Assembly: GCA_030831725.1 (NCBI GenBank)
Contig: JAURKN010000088.1
Coordinates: 1-10,046, forward strand
Length of the DNA: 10,046 bases
Origin: Ferruginibacter sp.
Lineage (GTDB): Bacteria > Bacteroidota > Bacteroidia > Chitinophagales > Chitinophagaceae
Direction: 5' to 3'
Of the stretch, positions 5,862 to 10,046 are shown one piece after another. The notes under the pieces are model-generated. The model had not been told where the DNA came from and did no database searches. It was given only the letters and a program-made list of their open reading frames with translations. Both the position numbers and the translations under genes were made by a program. Numbering within the stretch: position 1 is the first letter of the stretch; each line of letters starts with the position of its first letter.

Positions 5862-8009
5862 TTATTCGGATAAATGCAGGGTTAGGAAATCTGTGACTTT
5901 CTGATACAGATGAGCCCTGTCTTTTCCAGTGACGTTGTGTTCGTGACCGGGATAGATCATATAATCAACCTGTACTCCTTTATCAACAGCCGCTTTCACC
6001 AATTTAACAGAGTGCTGCATAACAACCACATTGTCTTGCATACCATGGATCAACAAAAGTTTTCCTTTCAAATTTCCAATTTTTCGGGTCAGATCGGTAG
6101 ATGCATATCCCTCTGGATTTTCCTGCGGACGATCCATGTATCTCTCTGTGTACATGATCTCATAATAATTCCAATCGATCACCGGACCTCCAGCTACACC
6201 TGCTTTAAAAATATTCGGATAACTCAGCATGAAATTGGTGGTCATGAAACCGCCATAGCTCCATCCAAACAGTCCCATTCTTTCTGAGTCTGCATATCTG
6301 AGCGACTTGAGGTAGTTGATGCCCACCAACAAATCTTCCATTTGTTTCTCACCGGCTCTTCTGAAAATGGTCTGTTCAAAATCCCTACCTCTGTTTGAGC
6401 TGCCACGAGTGTCGACGGTAAATACGATATAACCTCTTTCAGCCATATACTGAAACCAGTAATCTCCCGCACCGCCATTCCAGCTTTTAGTGATCATTTG
6501 TGCATGCGGGCCACCATACCAATACACGATGACAGGATATTTCTTTGAAGAATCGAAACCAACAGGCTTATACATTCTGGCATATAGGTCGAAACCATCA
6601 TTGCTTTTCAATGTAAAAATGGACAGTTCGCCTTTGGCATAACCAGTGAGCGGATCCATCGCCTGCAACAGATTTTTAGATTTTGCCGTTTTGCTTTCAT
6701 GAATTTGAATACTTCTTGGCAGATTGACATCACTGGAAACATCCATCACATATTCTCCATTTGAACTGATCATTGCCTGATGCATTCTATCCCCACGTGT
6801 GAGTTCAGTTTTCTTACCATTTTTTAATGTGATAGAATATAAGTTTCTAGACAGTGGTGAGATTTCGGTTGACATGTAAAACAGTCTTTCTCCTTTGTCA
6901 TCAAAACCTTTCACTTCCGTTACCTCCCATTTGCCTTGTGTCAACTGCTTTATCAAATTCCCCTGTAAGTCGTACAGATAGAGATGATTCCATCCATCTC
7001 TCCTGCTTTGCCAAATAAATTGATCTTTCGCATTTTTCACAAACAACATCGGATGCTGAGGCTCCGTATATTTCTCATCGGTTTCTTCAAACAACGTTTT
7101 TACAAATTCACCTGTTGAAGCATCATACTGATTTAACCACATGTGATCTTGTTCACGATTTACGATGGCAACAAATACAAAACGATCGTCGGGACTCCAA
7201 CACACATTGGTCAGGTACTGTTCTTCGGGTCCGGTAGTTTTTAACCAAATGGTTTTTCCGCTAGCTTGTTGATATACACCTATGGTAACATGATGGCTTG
7301 GGTCGCCGGCCATCGGATATTTCAGGTTATTGTTCTTTGCAGGTCTGGAAGTCCAGTCAACAATAGGATATCCAGGAATCATGGATTGGTCCATTCTGTA
7401 AAATGCCAAAGCATTTCCTGAAGTGCTCCAGAAAGTTCCTTTGCTGATTCCGAACTCACTTTGATGTACCGTTGACGCATAAACGATATCATCAGAACCA
7501 TCGGTAGTAACCTGAACCGCTTTCCCGTTTCGAGCGATGAATAGATTATGATTTTCGAGATAGGCGACAGAACCATCAGGACCTTGCTCTGCGTTTTCCT
7601 TGTTCATCCATTCTTTGGTAATCAAGACCTCAGCTTTTTGTCCTGTTTTCACCCTTACTTTTCTATCGGGCATGGATAAAAGGTAGCCATCTTTTTCGAA
7701 CTGTATCGAAGGCATGGATGTTGACGTATCCAATCCGGAATTTCGAAGCTGCTGATTGATGTCGAACAATGAAAGAAATGGTTGCGCATCTTTGCTGAAA
7801 TGCCCACGCATCCAAATATCCATTCCATTTGATTTTTTCAGGTACACATAATCATCAGTGCCTTTAATGAACTGAAGCTGTTTCAGGTTTTCTGGAGCGA
7901 GAGTGGTTCTTGCTTTGAGCATGGCTTCGTCCATCGTAAGCAATTTTTGCTGCGCAAAAAGGCCGGTTGAAAACAATAAGCAACCCAGCGGAAATATAAA
8001 TTTATTCAT
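5862..8009 (-). CDS. Secreted S9B peptidase, prolyl tripeptidyl peptidase-like
   Basis: A serine peptidase of the DPP IV family, predicted to be exported and to trim proline-containing peptides from their N-terminus. The frame is open to 8117, but the ATG at 8009 gives a signal peptide (MNKFIFPLGCLLFSTGLFAQ, cleavage near Ala19) and a usual length of 715 residues; the longer version would overlap the upstream gene. Residues of about 60-450 form the beta-propeller and 480-715 the alpha/beta hydrolase. The triad is Ser584 in GWSYGG, Asp659 in HGMQDN and His691 in GHEHNV. The segments VHQSEFGISKGTFW, WQSRRDGWNHLYLYD and the EIMYTERY region with ENPEGY resemble Porphyromonas gingivalis PtpA more than true DPP IV, and the triad spacings (75 and 107 residues) equal those I remember for PtpA (S603, D678, H710). 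Tripeptidyl activity is therefore likelier than dipeptidyl. Family certain, subtype about 70 percent. Confidence 0.95.
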   Translation of the reverse strand: MNKFIFPLGCLLFSTGLFAQQKLLTMDEAMLKARTTLAPENLKQLQFIKGTDDYVYLKKSNGMDIWMRGHFSKDAQPFLSLFDINQQLRNSGLDTSTSMPSIQFEKDGYLLSMPDRKVRVKTGQKAEVLITKEWMNKENAEQGPDGSVAYLENHNLFIARNGKAVQVTTDGSDDIVYASTVHQSEFGISKGTFWSTSGNALAFYRMDQSMIPGYPIVDWTSRPAKNNNLKYPMAGDPSHHVTIGVYQQASGKTIWLKTTGPEEQYLTNVCWSPDDRFVFVAIVNREQDHMWLNQYDASTGEFVKTLFEETDEKYTEPQHPMLFVKNAKDQFIWQSRRDGWNHLYLYDLQGNLIKQLTQGKWEVTEVKGFDDKGERLFYMSTEISPLSRNLYSITLKNGKKTELTRGDRMHQAMISSNGEYVMDVSSDVNLPRSIQIHESKTAKSKNLLQAMDPLTGYAKGELSIFTLKSNDGFDLYARMYKPVGFDSSKKYPVIVYWYGGPHAQMITKSWNGGAGDYWFQYMAERGYIVFTVDTRGSSNRGRDFEQTIFRRAGEKQMEDLLVGINYLKSLRYADSERMGLFGWSYGGFMTTNFMLSYPNIFKAGVAGGPVIDWNYYEIMYTERYMDRPQENPEGYASTDLTRKIGNLKGKLLLIHGMQDNVVVMQHSVKLVKAAVDKGVQVDYMIYPGHEHNVTGKDRAHLYQKVTDFLTLHLSE

Positions 8010-8026
8010 GTTGAAATTATATGACA

Positions 8027-8034
8027 TAAAAATA
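8027..8034 (-). promoter_or_regulatory. Weak -7 box candidate for the S9 peptidase operon
   Basis: Minus-strand TATTTTTA has one mismatch to TAnnTTTG and ends 17 bases before the ATG at 8009, the same distance as the boxes before other genes here. No TTG-type -33 element is present at 19-21 bases. It lies in the 82-base gap after the carboxypeptidase gene and would allow the peptidase-transporter genes to be transcribed on their own. The rest of that gap holds nothing else I can support. Confidence 0.25.
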
Positions 8035-8091
8035 AAGAAACGAAATCCAAAATGGGATAGTAAATCTATAAACGGCATAATTGAAGGATGA

Positions 8092-9123
8092 TTAGATCTC
8101 TTGCAACCACACCTCATTCGTTTTAACCTGCAAGCGATACATGCCTCCGCATTTTAAAGCCATGTTTAATTTTTGGTGACCAACCGGAAAGTTAAAGCAC
8201 ACCGGAAAGTGGGTACCCTCCAGTTTTTGAAGTATGATCTCTTGCAAATTGTACGCAAACTCTTCACCCTCATCATCTTTTTTAAGATTGAATCCGCCTA
8301 CAATCAAACCCTTGAGTTTTTTTAATTTGCCTGCTCTTTGTAAACTGGTAAAAATTCGGTCTATTTGATACAGATACTCCCCGGTATCTTCTACAAATAA
8401 AATTTTATGGTCCGTATTTATGTCGGAATCGCTGTTGAGTAAGGATTGTATGATACTCAGATTTCCTCCTACCAAAATCCCTTCTGTTTTGCCCAGCCGA
8501 TTTTCTGAGTGCGAAGGACAGTAGCAATTTGCAGGAACGCCCTCTATTGCATGGAGTGCGCTATCCAAAGAATTGATTTGATTGGCATCGAGCGTAGTTG
8601 GATCAGCAGCAAAACCATGACTCATTTTAGCATGAATGGAAGCAAGGTTTATTTGTCGGAACAAATGAAGGTGCAAGGCGGTAACATCACTGAAACCGAT
8701 AATCCATTTCGGATTCTTTTTAAGCTTGTCTAAATGAAGTTGATCCAAAATACGCATCAATCCGTATCCTCCTCGGGCAATCCAAATGGCCTTGATGTTT
8801 GGGTTATCGATCATTTCCTGTAAATCGGCCAACCGATCCTGATCATTTGCAGAGAAGTTAAAGAATTTTTGCCCGATGGTTTTGCCCAATTTCACCTGAT
8901 AACCTGAGTTTTTAAGGGCGTTCACCATGGGTTTAACGTCATTTTCCGAAATAAAGCCAGCCGGAGCAGGAATGCCGATACAATCACCTGGTTTTAAATA
9001 AGGAGGAAATATGATTTTATCGTGATTGACTAATTCAGCAGCGACAGATGCCCCAGGCAATGTCATAGAAACACCCCATCCTGTTGTTGCCAAAAGGGAA
9101 ACGATAAATTTCTTTCTCTGCAT
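8092..9123 (-). CDS. Exported LD-carboxypeptidase (peptidase family S66)
   Basis: An S66 serine carboxypeptidase; characterised members (LdcA) remove the terminal D-alanine from murein tetrapeptides during cell-wall recycling, and relatives (MccF) cleave microcin C. The frame is open to an ATG at 9195, but the ATG at 9123 gives 343 residues with an export signal (MQRKKFIVSLLATTG, small residues, cleavage near Ala29), so I use that start. Seen: KPGDCIGIPAPAG near the mature N-terminus; IARGGYGLMRIL (115-126); GFSD (143-146) with nucleophile Ser145; LVGGNLSIIQSLL (217-229); FVEDTGE with Glu245; FPVGHQKLN with His316. The spacing agrees with the known Ser-Glu-His triad of LdcA. Export is unusual for the E. 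coli enzyme but common for Bacteroidota members, as I recall; substrate is presumably periplasmic murein or peptides. A divergent metG lies upstream; the S9 peptidase gene follows 82 bases downstream. Confidence 0.93.
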   Translation of the reverse strand: MQRKKFIVSLLATTGWGVSMTLPGASVAAELVNHDKIIFPPYLKPGDCIGIPAPAGFISENDVKPMVNALKNSGYQVKLGKTIGQKFFNFSANDQDRLADLQEMIDNPNIKAIWIARGGYGLMRILDQLHLDKLKKNPKWIIGFSDVTALHLHLFRQINLASIHAKMSHGFAADPTTLDANQINSLDSALHAIEGVPANCYCPSHSENRLGKTEGILVGGNLSIIQSLLNSDSDINTDHKILFVEDTGEYLYQIDRIFTSLQRAGKLKKLKGLIVGGFNLKKDDEGEEFAYNLQEIILQKLEGTHFPVCFNFPVGHQKLNMALKCGGMYRLQVKTNEVWLQEI

Positions 9124-9171
9124 AATGAGACAGTCTAAACCCGAAAATAACCAAAATGAGGGAAAGATGCT

Positions 9172-9179
9172 CCCCCCCC
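9172..9179. repeat. C8/G8 homopolymer tract upstream of the LD-carboxypeptidase gene
   Basis: Eight consecutive C on the plus strand (G8 on the coding strand of the carboxypeptidase gene), 48 bases before its chosen ATG. It is within the divergent gap to metG and inside the longer version of the carboxypeptidase frame that starts at 9195. Nothing else this G/C-rich and uniform occurs in the window. Length variation by slippage is possible but cannot be judged from one sequence. Confidence 0.9.
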
Positions 9180-9206
9180 ACTCTTCAAGTGACATTACTT
9201 AAGATT

Positions 9207-9236
9207 TTGGAATGCTGTTTAATGGCGGTATTTTTG
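9207..9236 (+). promoter_or_regulatory. Candidate -33/-7 promoter for metG
   Basis: TTTTGG containing TTG (9207-9209), a 19-base spacer, then TATTTTTG (9229-9236), an exact match to both Bacteroidota elements at the usual spacing. It is the best-formed promoter in the window. The -7 box ends only five bases before the metG ATG at 9242, so initiation would fall at or next to the start codon. It competes with an in-frame upstream ATG at 9212 that would place the box inside the gene. Confidence 0.55.
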
Positions 9237-9241
9237 TGCTG

Positions 9242-10046
9242 ATGAGTACTCCAAAACGTTATTTGATCACTTCGGCTTTGCCATATGCAAACGGACCGAA
9301 ACACCTTGGTCACCTTGCCGGGGCTTATTTACCCGCAGACATTTATGTCCGATACCTCAGAGCCAGGCATCGGGATGTTGTTTTTGTATGTGGAAGCGAC
9401 GAGCATGGCGCAGCAATAACCATGCAGGCTCAAAAGGAAAAGACAACACCAAAAGAGATAGTTGATAAATACCATGCGCTGCTGGACAGCAACATGAAAG
9501 ATCTGGGCATTTCATTCGACATCTATCACCGGACTTCCGAACCGATTCATCATGAAACCGCACAGGATTTTTTCCGAAAGTTGGAAAAGAACGGAGATCT
9601 TGAAATCAAGGAATCAGAACAATTTTATGATGATGCTGCCAAATCGTTTCTAGCTGACCGTTATATCAGCGGAACATGTCCGATTTGCAAATACGAAAAA
9701 GCTTACGGAGACCAATGTGAAAAATGTGGAACATCATTGAGTCCGGAACAACTCATAGACCCCAAAAGCACAATCAGCGGGCAAACCCCATCCAAAAAGA
9801 AAACCACACATTGGTATCTGCCATTGAACCGACATGAAGAATTTTTGCGCAAGTGGATTCTCGAATCGCATCAGTCCGACTGGAAGCCCACCGTGGTTGG
9901 GCAATGCAAAAGCTGGATTGATGCCGGACTTCAGCCAAGAGCAGTAACCAGAGATTTGGACTGGGGCGTCAAAGTACCTCAGGAAATAGAAGGCAGCGAA
10001 GGAAAAGTACTTTATGTTTGGTTTGACGCCCCCATCGGATACATCA
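9242..10046 (+). CDS. metG: Methionyl-tRNA synthetase, N-terminal 268 codons (3' end outside the window)
   Basis: A class I cytoplasmic aminoacyl-tRNA synthetase that charges initiator and elongator tRNA-Met. Seen in order: LITSALPYANGP then HLGH (residues 21-24), the HIGH ATP-binding signature; GAYLPADIYVRYLR; CGSDEHGAAI (50-59); a CPxC/CxxC zinc knuckle with Cys146, Cys149, Cys159 and Cys162; LIDPKSTISG (171-180); RAVTRDLDWGV (233-243); and VLYVWFDAPIGYI at the right edge. The KMSKS loop, anticodon-binding domain and any C-terminal dimerisation domain lie beyond the window. The ATG at 9242 is preferred because the family usually starts a few residues before the first strand; an in-frame ATG at 9212 would add ten residues (MLFNGGIFVL). 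The gene is divergent from the carboxypeptidase gene, with no Shine-Dalgarno sequence before either start. Confidence 0.97.
   Translation, partial: MSTPKRYLITSALPYANGPKHLGHLAGAYLPADIYVRYLRARHRDVVFVCGSDEHGAAITMQAQKEKTTPKEIVDKYHALLDSNMKDLGISFDIYHRTSEPIHHETAQDFFRKLEKNGDLEIKESEQFYDDAAKSFLADRYISGTCPICKYEKAYGDQCEKCGTSLSPEQLIDPKSTISGQTPSKKKTTHWYLPLNRHEEFLRKWILESHQSDWKPTVVGQCKSWIDAGLQPRAVTRDLDWGVKVPQEIEGSEGKVLYVWFDAPIGYI

Noticed and set aside
5910..6287. Plus-strand open frame of 125 codons
   Set aside because: It is antisense to the catalytic domain of the S9 peptidase and shows no protein-like pattern.
7951..8009. Possible lipoprotein signal in the S9 peptidase (PLGC at residues 7-10)
   Set aside because: Cys10 is too early, in the middle of the hydrophobic core, and the preceding residues do not fit a lipobox; ordinary cleavage near Ala19 fits better.
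8010..8117. A 36-residue N-terminal extension of the S9 peptidase (open frame from 8117)
   Set aside because: It would bury the signal peptide behind a Cys/Arg-rich stretch and overlap the upstream gene; 715 residues from 8009 matches the family.
9124..9195. A 24-residue N-terminal extension of the LD-carboxypeptidase (ATG at 9195)
   Set aside because: It precedes the export signal and runs through the G8 tract, so it is more likely leader DNA; kept only as a phase-variation possibility.

Overview
The window looks like ordinary chromosomal DNA from a member of the Bacteroidota, with Chitinophagales or a neighbouring lineage as my best guess. The grounds are: AT-leaning sequence; start codons without an AGGAGG-type ribosome binding site; several promoter-like boxes of the Bacteroidota form TAnnTTTG; a secreted S9 peptidase close to Porphyromonas prolyl tripeptidyl peptidase; a DUF6427-like membrane protein; and a small-type PurQ. 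I see no tRNA, rRNA, CRISPR array, transposase, phage gene or sign of recent transfer. The window is almost fully coding, and no gap between genes exceeds about 120 bases.

Layout. Left part (1-3156, all minus strand): purQ, running off the left edge; then, upstream of it, a polytopic DUF6427-like membrane protein with a GTG start; then a secreted protein of unknown function. Three TAnnTTTG boxes suggest that each of these can be transcribed separately. Middle (3226-4173, plus strand): a TIGR01777-type NAD(P)-binding epimerase/dehydratase-like protein, divergent from the secreted protein. Its 3' end overlaps by 35 bases, tail to tail, with the next minus-strand gene. Right part (4139-9123, minus strand, read right to left): an S66 LD-carboxypeptidase, a prolyl tripeptidyl peptidase-like S9 enzyme, an ABC ATPase and an ABC-2 permease. 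The last three are tightly packed (gaps of 1 and 9 bases) and look like one operon. Right edge (9242-10046, plus strand): the first 268 codons of metG, divergent from the carboxypeptidase gene.

How the genes may work together. PurQ (purine synthesis) and MetG (methionyl-tRNA synthesis) are housekeeping. The carboxypeptidase and peptidase both carry export signals and would act on peptides outside the cytoplasm: murein stem peptides and proline-containing oligopeptides respectively. The following ATPase/permease pair is a BcrAB-like ABC-2 exporter whose cargo cannot be read from sequence. Translational coupling of peptidase to ATPase is the most suggestive context here, but I found no clear evidence of a new biological system. 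The points worth a second look are a promoter box ending five bases before the metG ATG (possible leaderless mRNA), a G8 tract in front of the carboxypeptidase gene, the overlapping convergent ends, and the unknown secreted protein.
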